Shown here: in pieces, positions 1-5,122 of the stretch
Position numbering within the stretch: position 1 is the first letter of the stretch
How the letters are laid out: the number at the start of each line of letters is the position of its first letter
Assembly: GCA_035646535.1 (NCBI GenBank)
Contig: DASRPD010000092.1
Span: 1 to 5,122 of the forward strand
DNA: 5,122 nt
Reading direction: 5' to 3'
Source of the DNA: DASRPD01 sp035646535
GTDB lineage: Bacteria; Actinomycetota; Acidimicrobiia; IMCC26256; JANYLB01
Made by a program: the position numbers and the translations under genes
Notes under the pieces: generated by a model
Databases searched by the model: none
What the model saw: only the letters and a program-made list of their open reading frames with translations
Told to the model about the DNA's origin: nothing

Positions 1-79
1 CCGCTTCACCGGGTCGATGGAGCGCCTCCCCGACCCCACCCCGTTGTGCCGCAAGCTCGTGCGGCGCGGCGCGGCTTGA
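1..79 (+). CDS. C-terminal end of an unidentified protein (partial, enters from the left edge)
   Basis: Read from base 2, this stretch gives 25 codons and a TGA stop at 77-79. The peptide begins RFTGSMERLPDP and ends KLVRRGAA. In this frame 24 of 25 codons end in G or C, against roughly 60-65 percent in the other two plus-strand frames, which is the pattern of real coding sequence in GC-rich DNA. The basic, alanine-ending tail is plausible for a C-terminus, but the fragment is too short to assign to a family. It lies on the same strand as the lectin-like remnant and the glycosyltransferase fusion that follow, so it could belong to the same surface-glycan neighbourhood; that is inference. The alternative is that it is non-coding with a chance codon bias. 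Confidence 0.5.
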   Translation, partial: RFTGSMERLPDPTPLCRKLVRRGAA

Positions 80-91
80 CCGGCTCGACAA

Positions 92-352
92 TTGATCGTC
101 CCGGGAAACGGCGACGCGCTCCGGCACGCGTGGTACCGCGATAGGTGGCATCCTTGGGAACATTGGTCCGCCAACATGATGTCCGGGCCTGCCGCGGGGT
201 CGTCGCAGCCATGCTGCATCGACGCATTCGCACGCGGCACCGATCAGCACGTGTGGCATGAGTTCTACGGCGAGGCGCGCAGCGCGGCGCCAAGGGTCCA
301 TGGGTTGTCGCGCGCGGTTGGGACGTACGCCGCAGGGGGTTCGGGAGCGTGA
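92..352 (+). pseudogene. Remnant of a DUF346 / PLL-like beta-propeller lectin
   Basis: From a TTG at 92 the frame encodes 86 residues. Residues 1-61 contain the elements of DUF346 (PLL-like) propeller blades: GNGDALRHAWY, then RWHPWEHW, then SGPAAGSS, then IDAFARGTDQHVWHEFYG. These fit the family pattern of GTDgaLwHrwy, a W-x-x-W pair, sgPaa-S, and lDvFaRGTD as the next blade starts. Intact members carry many blades, often after a signal peptide or a hydrolase domain, and act outside the cell by binding glycans. Here only about one and a half blades exist. The similarity fades after residue 61, where a W-x-x-W would be expected, and the rest looks like random GC-rich translation overlapping the next gene's start. 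About 80 percent of the 61 codons end in G or C. No convincing ribosome site precedes the TTG. I infer a decayed fragment; a short expressed peptide is less likely. Confidence 0.6.
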
Positions 353-1803
353 GTGAATCGATGCAGGCTGTCGACGGAGGCCGCGCGTGCCTCAGCGTCG
401 TCGTGCCGTGTTACAACGAGGCCGCGACCGTCTCCGAGCTGCTGCGACGTGTGTTGGCGTCGCCGTGGGTGAGCGAGGTCGTCTGCGTCGACGACGGCAG
501 TACCGACGGGACGGCCGACGTTGTGCGCGGTCTCTCCGACCCGCGGGTCAGGCTGTTCGAGCAGCCGATCAACCTGGGTAAGGGTGCCGCCTTGCGACGG
601 GGCTTTCAGGAGGTGACGGCTCCGTTCGTGATCGTGCAGGACGCCGACCTCGAATACGACCCGTCCGACTACGAACAGGTGCTCGCGCCCCTGCTCGCGG
701 GCGAGGCTGACGTCGTCTACGGATCGCGGTTTCGCGGATCTGGCGCGAACCGAGTGCTCTATTTCTGGCACGCAGTGGGGAACCGGTTCCTGACGACCGC
801 GTCGAACATGCTCACGAATCTCAACCTGACCGACATGGAGACCTGTTACAAGGCCTTCCGGCGAGAGGTCATTCAGAGCATCGAGATCGAGGAGGACCGG
901 TTCGGGTTCGAGCCCGAGATCACGGCCAAGATCGCCCGCGGCGGGTATCGCGTGTTCGAGGTGGGGATCTCCTATTCGGGCCGGACGTACGAAGAGGGCA
1001 AGAAGATCGGCTGGCGCGACGGAGTGCGGGCGCTCTACAGCGTCATCAGGTATTCATCGCTCATCCCGCGCGGCGCCGCCCCGCAGGGCCCAGCGGATTT
1101 CGATGAGTCGGAGCTCGAGCTCGCCGGCGTCTTGGACTCCCTCCAGGACGCAGACAACTACGCCGAGTGGATCTACGCGCTGTGTGAGCCTCATCTCGGT
1201 TCGGAGGTGCTCGAGGTCGGCGCCGGCGTGGGCGAGCTCACCGAACGTCTCGCGCCGGGTCGGTTCGTCACCGCCACTGATCTGTCGAGACGCTGCATCG
1301 GAGAGCTCGAGGAGCGTTTTCGGGGTGCCGCCAATGTGGACGTCGAGCATGCCGACATAGCGTCGACGCTCGCGAAGCAGCGTCGTTTCGACTCTGTCGT
1401 GCTCGTGAACGTGCTCGAGCACATCGAGGACGACTTCGGCGCTCTGCGCGACCTTGCCCAGCTCCTCAAGCCCGGCGGGCGTCTCATCGTGTTCAGTCCG
1501 GCGTTCCAAGGGCTCTACGGCGAGTTCGACCACAAGGTCGGTCACTATCGCCGCTACCGGCGATCGCAACTGATCACTCTTGCGGACCGCGCCGGTCTTC
1601 GCCTGGTCGAGGCGCGCTACGTGAACGTTCTCGGCGCCTTCATCTGGTGGCTCTTCGTCCGCCGCCTCGGACAGACTCGCCCACCCGGATGGCCGGTTCG
1701 AACGTGGGATCGCTTCGCCATCCCGTTGCTGCAACACCTCGAGGCTGGGCGCGATCCCGCCATCGGTCAGTCGGTGGTGCTCGTCGCGGAGCGGCCGGAG
1801 TAG
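349..1803 (+). CDS. Bifunctional GT2 glycosyltransferase / class I SAM-dependent methyltransferase
   Basis: The protein has 484 residues and two domains. Residues about 15-235 are a GT-A fold GT2 transferase of the dolichyl-phosphate-mannose/glucose synthase type. It has VVVPCYNE (17-24), the nucleotide-binding DDGSTDGT (48-55), NLGKGAAL, the metal-binding DAD (98-100), and LTDMETCYKAFRREV followed by RFGFEPEITAKIA. Residues about 270-484 are a type 11/12 methyltransferase: motif I EVGAGVG (289-295), acidic D311 after strand 2, NVLEHIEDD (354-362), LKPGGRL, and GHYRRYRR (398-405). The predicted role is to transfer a sugar from an activated nucleotide donor to a lipid or glycan acceptor and to methylate that product or a related one in the cytoplasm; the exact substrates are not visible. 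There is no obvious membrane span. GTG 349 is preferred because AGGGGG lies at 334-339; ATG 361 is possible, and both precede the conserved core. The gene faces the flippase gene tail to tail, 6 bases away. Confidence 0.93.
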   Translation: MSESMQAVDGGRACLSVVVPCYNEAATVSELLRRVLASPWVSEVVCVDDGSTDGTADVVRGLSDPRVRLFEQPINLGKGAALRRGFQEVTAPFVIVQDADLEYDPSDYEQVLAPLLAGEADVVYGSRFRGSGANRVLYFWHAVGNRFLTTASNMLTNLNLTDMETCYKAFRREVIQSIEIEEDRFGFEPEITAKIARGGYRVFEVGISYSGRTYEEGKKIGWRDGVRALYSVIRYSSLIPRGAAPQGPADFDESELELAGVLDSLQDADNYAEWIYALCEPHLGSEVLEVGAGVGELTERLAPGRFVTATDLSRRCIGELEERFRGAANVDVEHADIASTLAKQRRFDSVVLVNVLEHIEDDFGALRDLAQLLKPGGRLIVFSPAFQGLYGEFDHKVGHYRRYRRSQLITLADRAGLRLVEARYVNVLGAFIWWLFVRRLGQTRPPGWPVRTWDRFAIPLLQHLEAGRDPAIGQSVVLVAERPE

Positions 1804-1812
1804 CGCTCGCTA
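1801..1812. repeat. 12-base palindrome containing both stop codons of a convergent gene pair
   Basis: The bases read TAGCG-CT-CGCTA: two perfect 5-base arms around a 2-base centre. The left arm begins with the TAG stop of the glycosyltransferase-methyltransferase gene, and the right arm ends with the complement of the TAG stop of the flippase gene on the other strand. A second small stem, CGAG/CTCG (1818-1828), lies just inside the flippase gene. Neither is followed by a T-run, so this is not a convincing intrinsic terminator for either gene. Confidence 0.4.
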
Positions 1813-3135
1813 GATCTCGAGCGGCTCGGACTCGATCGCCTGGAGGAGGTCGCTGACCTTCCCGCTCTTGCCGGCGCGAAGGTCCAGCGCGAGGAACAGG
1901 GCCATCATGAGGGCCGCCGCGATCGACCCGATCAGGAACCCGAGCTCGACCCGTAGGAACAGGTCGGACACGACCGTGATCACGCCGACGGAGACGACGA
2001 TGCCCACGAGCCAGCCCAGCGTCTGGCGGGCGTGGCCCTCGAGGGCGATCAGCGCCTGCGCGATCGTGAGCGCGACGATGAAGGTGCCGCTCCCGGTGGC
2101 GAGCAGGCCGAGGTTCATCCGGCTGATGTCGAAGTCCTGGAACAGGATCTCTCCGACGGGTGGTCCGAGCGTGAACGCGAGGACCGAGCCCAGGATCGCG
2201 ACCCCGATGACGACCACCATGAGCTGTTTGAGCGCGGTGCGGAAGTCGTCGTGTCGCCCCGCTCCGGCGAGGCTCGCGAGTCGGGGCAACAGCGTGCCCT
2301 GAACGGCCTGGAACAACAGGATCGGGATGCGGGCCATCACGAACGCGGTCGTGAACGTTGCCGCGGCGATCTTGTCGGCGTTCGACTCGAGGAGGTTCAC
2401 CGCCAGCAGGGGTGAATAGCCCAGCAACTGCATGAGGACCGAGCCCGCGAGAAGGTAGACGAGCGCGTTCGAGAGCTCGGAGTAGGGAGCATCCGGGCCG
2501 GGTGGCAGCATGCCGCGTTCCTTGCGCAGCGCCACGAGCACCGCGACGAACGGTGAGAGCGCGAGGCACATGGCGTACGCGCCGGCGCTGTCGACACCGA
2601 CCGCGACGAGGACGATCGCGCCCACCAGCCGGGCCGTCCCGTCGACCGCGAGCATCTCGCCGTAGGCGCGGAAGCGCCCGTTGCCGGACAGCGTCCCCCG
2701 GGCGGTGTGCATGACGTAGAACCCGACGAGGCCGACTCCGAGCGCGAGCACCAACGTCCGGTCGCCGTGGAACAGGGCGTCGGTGAGCGGACCCGACGCG
2801 GCGAAGGTGACGATCAGGAGCACGATCGTGAGCAAGCCACCGAGGCGTGCGGCCTTGTGGATCAGCGGACCACCACCGACCCCCTGGGCGCCCCGATGGG
2901 CGACCGCGCGGCCGACCTCCTGCTCGATCGGGAGGAAGAAGCCCGGGCCGGCGACGAAGATCAATCCCCAGAACGCACCGAAGCCCGCCTTGTCCGACTC
3001 CGGGAGCGCGTTGAGCGCAAGGATGAGGAACACATACGACGTGATCGACGCGACGAGCAGCCCGGCGCCGACCGCGAACGTGCCCTCCGGCACCGACTCG
3101 CGGGCTCGCCCGATCAGCTTCGATGTTCGCGCCAC
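1810..3135 (-). CDS. Polysaccharide flippase-like membrane protein (MOP/PST, Wzx-like)
   Basis: This protein has 441 residues and is largely hydrophobic. By eye there are about 12 membrane segments, near residues 19-43, 51-70, 98-114, 126-143, 168-183, 184-203, 222-249, 257-280, 303-323, 342-364, 372-394 and 396-417, which is the usual number and length for lipid-linked oligosaccharide flippases of the MOP superfamily. Other family-like features are the amphipathic basic N-terminus before the first span, FFLPIEQEVGRAVA after the second, and FQAVQGTLLPRLASLA (275-290). The predicted role is to move a polyprenyl-linked or lipid-linked glycan across the cytoplasmic membrane. The start is GTG at 3133-3135, with GGAG seven bases upstream on the minus strand. 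The reading frame stays open far upstream, antisense to the dehydrogenase gene, but that extension is low-complexity and not protein-like. The gene converges with the transferase fusion, and the two may serve the same glycan. The specific substrate cannot be told from the sequence. Confidence 0.85.
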   Translation of the reverse strand: MARTSKLIGRARESVPEGTFAVGAGLLVASITSYVFLILALNALPESDKAGFGAFWGLIFVAGPGFFLPIEQEVGRAVAHRGAQGVGGGPLIHKAARLGGLLTIVLLIVTFAASGPLTDALFHGDRTLVLALGVGLVGFYVMHTARGTLSGNGRFRAYGEMLAVDGTARLVGAIVLVAVGVDSAGAYAMCLALSPFVAVLVALRKERGMLPPGPDAPYSELSNALVYLLAGSVLMQLLGYSPLLAVNLLESNADKIAAATFTTAFVMARIPILLFQAVQGTLLPRLASLAGAGRHDDFRTALKQLMVVVIGVAILGSVLAFTLGPPVGEILFQDFDISRMNLGLLATGSGTFIVALTIAQALIALEGHARQTLGWLVGIVVSVGVITVVSDLFLRVELGFLIGSIAAALMMALFLALDLRAGKSGKVSDLLQAIESEPLEI

Positions 3136-3259
3136 GTGATGTCTCCGGCCCCTCTGCGCCCGCGGTTCCGAGCCGCTCGGCGCACCAGCATACGGGTGGA
3201 GGCCGCCACCCTGCCCCCCGGGTGCAGGGCTGCACCAACGGATCGGCGAAGATGGAGCC
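3136..3259. promoter_or_regulatory. Divergent intergenic region between the flippase and the small-peptide/lpd genes
   Basis: These 124 bases separate the starts of two oppositely directed transcription units, so promoters for both are expected here. The minus strand has a weak -10-like TATGCT (plus-strand 3187-3192), about 50 bases before the flippase start, without a recognisable -35 box. The region also holds the palindrome described separately. No reading frame with a start codon and coding-like composition was found inside it. Confidence 0.45.
3221..3236. repeat. 16-base near-perfect palindrome, possible operator
   Basis: The sequence GGTGCAGGGCTGCACC consists of 7-base inverted arms (GGTGCAG / CTGCACC) around a central GG. 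A partly overlapping alternative stem pairs CCCTGC (3209-3214) with GCAGGG (3224-3229). The element lies in the divergent spacer, 24 bases before the small peptide's GTG and about 85 bases before the flippase start. That size and place fit a dimeric transcription factor site, although a hairpin in the transcript is also possible. No matching second copy was noticed elsewhere in the window. Confidence 0.4.
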
Positions 3260-3361
3260 GTGAAGACCCGCACACTGCTGATCTTGGCCATCCTGACCGG
3301 CGCGCTCATTGTTGCCGCCGGCGTGGCCCAGATCATCCTGGGTCGGTATGTCCAGAGCTGA
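3260..3361 (+). CDS. Small single-span membrane peptide (33 residues, hypothetical)
   Basis: From GTG 3260 to TGA 3359-3361 the frame encodes 33 residues. It opens with a basic MKTRT, continues with an uninterrupted hydrophobic stretch (residues 6-28, LLILAILTGALIVAAG onward), and ends in a short polar tail, GRYVQS. This is the layout of a one-span membrane peptide with the N-terminus inside, or of an uncleaved signal anchor; no lipobox or signal-peptidase site is evident. Twenty-eight of 33 codons end in G or C, which supports coding. Against it, GGAG (3254-3257) is only two bases from the GTG, too close for a normal ribosome site; GAAG (3248-3251) is better spaced but weaker. The frame lies on the same strand as lpd and ends 74 bases before it, so the two may be co-transcribed. 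I do not recognise the family and assign no function. Confidence 0.45.
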   Translation: MKTRTLLILAILTGALIVAAGVAQIILGRYVQS

Positions 3362-3379
3362 CCGGGACAGCCGCGGGCG

Positions 3380-3409
3380 TTCGCCGTCGGGTCGCGGATG
3401 GGCGACAAT
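3380..3409 (+). promoter_or_regulatory. Weak candidate promoter for lpd
   Basis: A -10-like GACAAT lies at 3404-3409, and a poor -35-like TTCGCC at 3380-3385, with 18 bases between them. Transcription starting about seven bases after the -10 would leave a short leader of roughly 20 bases containing the AGGAGG ribosome site. The match to consensus is modest, so transcription from the divergent spacer upstream is an equal possibility. Confidence 0.22.
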
Positions 3410-3435
3410 GCAGACTGGCCCAGGAGGTTCCCACC

Positions 3436-4818
3436 GTGGCTGAGCAGTTCGACGTCGTCATCGTTGGTGGCGGTCCCGGCGGGTACGCCGCCGCCCTGTA
3501 CGGCGCCGCGGCCGGTCTCCACGTGGCGATGATCGAGGCGGAGCGTGTCGGCGGTACCTGCCTGCATCGCGGCTGCATCCCCGCCAAGGAGCTCCTCCAG
3601 ACCGCGGAGGTGCTGCGGACGGTCGGATCCGCGAAGGACTTCGGCGTGGACGCCGGCGAGCCGAGCCTCGATCTCACCGTCAGCCAGGCGCGCAAGCACC
3701 AGGTGATCGACAAGCTCACTCGCGGGCTCGAGACGCTGCTCAAGGGGCGCAAGGTCACGGTGATCCCGGGGACGGCCAATGTGGTCGACGCCGGCGCCCG
3801 CCATGTCCGGGTGTCCGATGGATCCGAGCTCCGCGGTGACGCGCTGATCCTCGCGACCGGTTCGGTGCCCCGGGCGCTGCCGGGTATCGACTTCGACGGG
3901 CACCAGGTGCTCAGCTCCGACGACGTCCTGGAGATCAGCGAGGTACCGGCGCGGGTTGCGATCATCGGCGGAGGGGCGATCGGCTGCGAGTTCGCTTCGC
4001 TCCTCGCCGACTACGGCAGTGAGGTCACCCTGGTCGAGGCCCTCCCCCGGTTGCTGGTCGGTGTCGACCCCGACGCGGCGAGGGTCGTCGAGCGGTCCTT
4101 CAAGCGTCGGGGCATCACCATCCACACCGGAGCGAAGGTCCGAGGCGTCGACCCGGGGCCCGAAGCGACCCTGCGATTCGAGATCGATACCGGCGGCACC
4201 CAGCTCGCCGTCGACCGGGTGATCGTGAGCGTCGGTCGTCGGCCCCGCTCCGAAGGGATCGGCCTGGAGGAATCGGGAATCGCGCTCGACCGGGGCTCCA
4301 TCGTGGTCGACGATCATCTCCGCACGTCGATCGACGGGGTGTACGCCGTCGGCGACGTCGTGCCCACCCCCCAGCTCGCCCACGTCGCGTTCTCCGAGGC
4401 GATCGTCGCGATCCGGACCATCCTCGGCGAACCCGTCGCGCCCATCGCCTACGACCGCGTGCCGTGGGGCATCTACTGCCATCCCGAGGTCGCGTTCTGT
4501 GGACTCACCGAAGAGGACGCGACCGAGCGCGGCTACGACGTCGTGACCAAGACCGAACGCTTCGGCGGCAACAGTCGAGCGATGATCATGGGCGAGGCCG
4601 ATGGTCTCGTGAAGATCGTCACCGAGCGTGACGGGCCGATCCTCGGGGTCCATATCGTGGGTCCGTGGGCCACCGAGCTGCTCGCCGAGGGCTACCTCGC
4701 GGTCAACTGGGAGGCGACACCCGCGGATCTCGCGCCGCTCATCCACCCGCACCCGACGCTCGGCGAGGTGTTCGGCGAGACCGCCCTCGCGCTCACCGGC
4801 CGAGCGCTGCACGGCTGA
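3436..4818 (+). CDS. lpdA: Dihydrolipoamide dehydrogenase (E3 of 2-oxoacid dehydrogenase complexes)
   Basis: This 460-residue flavoprotein reoxidises the dihydrolipoyl arm of E2 and passes electrons through FAD to NAD+, in the cytoplasm. The domains are in the usual order. The FAD-binding GGGPGG (11-16) is followed by the redox-active disulfide motif GGTCLHRGCIPAK with Cys42 and Cys47. The NAD-binding GGGAIG (178-183) comes next, then the second FAD motif TSIDGVYAVGD (297-307), and a C-terminal dimerisation domain with HPHPTLGE, whose His439-Glu444 dyad is the catalytic base. All key residues are present and the length is normal for the family (about 460-475). The start is GTG 3436, with a strong AGGAGG at 3422-3427, eight bases upstream; the frame is open much further upstream, but that part is not protein-like. 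An E2 gene follows after 31 bases, which marks this as the E3 dedicated to that complex. The 'LHRGCIPAKELL' form of the active site is a known E3 variant and distinguishes it from mercuric or glutathione reductases. Confidence 0.97.
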   Translation: MAEQFDVVIVGGGPGGYAAALYGAAAGLHVAMIEAERVGGTCLHRGCIPAKELLQTAEVLRTVGSAKDFGVDAGEPSLDLTVSQARKHQVIDKLTRGLETLLKGRKVTVIPGTANVVDAGARHVRVSDGSELRGDALILATGSVPRALPGIDFDGHQVLSSDDVLEISEVPARVAIIGGGAIGCEFASLLADYGSEVTLVEALPRLLVGVDPDAARVVERSFKRRGITIHTGAKVRGVDPGPEATLRFEIDTGGTQLAVDRVIVSVGRRPRSEGIGLEESGIALDRGSIVVDDHLRTSIDGVYAVGDVVPTPQLAHVAFSEAIVAIRTILGEPVAPIAYDRVPWGIYCHPEVAFCGLTEEDATERGYDVVTKTERFGGNSRAMIMGEADGLVKIVTERDGPILGVHIVGPWATELLAEGYLAVNWEATPADLAPLIHPHPTLGEVFGETALALTGRALHG

Positions 4819-4839
4819 AGCGCCGCCGCCAAGTACCCG

Positions 4840-4845
4840 AGGAGG
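4840..4845 (+). promoter_or_regulatory. Ribosome binding site of the E2 gene
   Basis: AGGAGG lies four bases before the ATG at 4850. The spacing is slightly short, but the match to the anti-Shine-Dalgarno sequence is full. It fixes the E2 start and lies within the 31-base gap after lpd, consistent with an operon without its own promoter. Confidence 0.75.
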
Positions 4846-4849
4846 CTCG

Positions 4850-5122
4850 ATGGACATCACCATGCCCCAACTGGGTGAGACGGTCACCGAAGGCACGATC
4901 ACCCGTTGGCTCAAGCAGGTCGGCGAGCAGGTCGCCGTCGACGAGCCACTGTTCGAGGTCTCGACCGACAAGGTCGACTCGGAGGTGCCGGCTCCGGCGG
5001 CCGGCACCCTCACCGAGATCATCGTTGCCGAGGGCGAGACCGTCGACGTCGGTGTCCGCCTCGCCGTCCTCGGCGACGTCGATGCGACCGCCTCGCCGGC
5101 TCCCTCGTCTCCACCGGCCTCG
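4850..5122 (+). CDS. sucB: 2-oxoacid dehydrogenase E2, dihydrolipoamide acyltransferase (N-terminal part, runs off the right edge)
   Basis: The 91 codons present encode a complete lipoyl domain and the beginning of a linker. Residues 1-76 start MDITMPQLGETVTEGTI and contain EVSTDKVDSEVPAP, in which Lys41 is the lysine that receives lipoate. A repeat of the GE-V-V-D-pattern beta strand (EGETVDVGVRLAVLGD) closes the domain. From about residue 78 the chain becomes a flexible Ala/Pro/Ser linker (TASPAPSSPPAS), as in E2 proteins before a second lipoyl or E1/E3-binding domain. E2 carries acyl groups on lipoate between E1 and its own C-terminal acyltransferase domain, and the reduced arm is reoxidised by the E3 encoded just upstream. 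The wording 'LGETVTEGTI-RWLKQ-GE-V' and 'STDKVDSEVP' is typical of actinobacterial SucB/DlaT proteins. The lipoyl domain alone cannot distinguish 2-oxoglutarate, pyruvate and branched-chain complexes, so the symbol is tentative. Confidence 0.93.
   Translation, partial: MDITMPQLGETVTEGTITRWLKQVGEQVAVDEPLFEVSTDKVDSEVPAPAAGTLTEIIVAEGETVDVGVRLAVLGDVDATASPAPSSPPAS

Noticed and set aside
76..92. TTGACC followed by GACAAT as a promoter for the lectin-like frame or the transferase gene
   Set aside because: The boxes are only 5 bases apart, and no -10-like hexamer occurs at 16-18 bases from TTGACC.
1054..1737. 227-codon minus-strand frame within the methyltransferase domain
   Set aside because: It is antisense to a domain with complete SAM-binding motifs and shows no recognisable motif of its own.
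1818..1828. CGAG-CGG-CTCG stem as a transcription terminator
   Set aside because: The stem is only 4 bases long, with no T-run after it on either strand, and it lies inside the flippase coding region.
1640..3238. 532-codon minus-strand frame overlapping the flippase in another frame
   Set aside because: Its product is an Arg/Pro/Gly-rich shadow, whereas the alternative frame on the same strand gives a clean multi-span membrane protein.
2707..3435. Upstream extension of the lpd frame (start at 2707)
   Set aside because: It overlaps the flippase gene in antisense, and its translation is low-complexity and rich in Arg, Glu and Asp. The true lpd start is fixed by AGGAGG and by the family's N-terminal FDVVIVGGGPGG.
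3540..3600. Unusual E3 active site (GGTCLHRGCIPAK rather than GGTCLNVGCIPSK) as evidence for a new reductase
   Set aside because: The HRGCIPAK form is a known dihydrolipoamide dehydrogenase variant, and the adjacent E2 gene and the C-terminal HPHPTLGE confirm the ordinary function.
3136..5022. Very long minus-strand open frame extending the flippase frame upstream across the lpd and E2 genes
   Set aside because: It is antisense to two genes with complete catalytic motifs, and its translation is charged, repetitive and unlike any protein. In GC-rich DNA, stop codons are rare opposite real genes. The flippase has its own GTG with a well-placed GGAG at 3135.

Overview
The window is GC-rich DNA with bacterial gene structure: strong G/C preference at codon third positions, GTG as well as ATG starts, and clear Shine-Dalgarno sequences before most genes. 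A DUF346/PLL-type lectin relic, a glycosyltransferase-methyltransferase fusion, a MOP-type flippase and an lpd-E2 pair together suggest a high-GC actinobacterium. An acidimicrobial-type lineage is a guess that cannot be settled from this sequence.

Left part (1-348): the first 79 bases look like the last 25 codons of a gene entering from the left. They are followed by a short reading frame (92-352) whose first 61 codons closely resemble one and a half blades of a DUF346/PLL-like beta-propeller lectin. It has no partner blades, signal peptide or proper ends, so it reads as the remnant of a longer secreted or surface protein.

Surface-polysaccharide part (349-3135): a plus-strand gene encodes a 484-residue fusion of a GT2 glycosyltransferase (dolichyl-phosphate-mannose-synthase-like) and a class I SAM-dependent methyltransferase. 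A minus-strand gene encodes a 441-residue polytopic membrane protein of the polysaccharide flippase (MOP/PST) type. They converge with only 6 bases between their stop codons, and both fit synthesis or export of a lipid-linked cell-surface glycan.

Divergent spacer (3136-3259): 124 bases separate the flippase start from the plus-strand genes to the right. The spacer carries a 16-base near-perfect palindrome that could be an operator.

Central-metabolism part (3260-5122): a possible 33-residue single-span membrane peptide precedes a complete dihydrolipoamide dehydrogenase gene (E3, 460 residues). After 31 bases comes the start of a 2-oxoacid dehydrogenase E2 gene (lipoyl domain and start of the linker) that runs off the right edge. 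E3 reoxidises the lipoyl arm carried by E2, so the pair is a functional unit of a 2-oxoglutarate, pyruvate or branched-chain 2-oxoacid dehydrogenase complex. Most of the window is ordinary. The lectin relic, the fusion enzyme, the small membrane peptide and the palindrome are the parts most worth a second look. I found no CRISPR array, insertion sequence, tRNA or rRNA.
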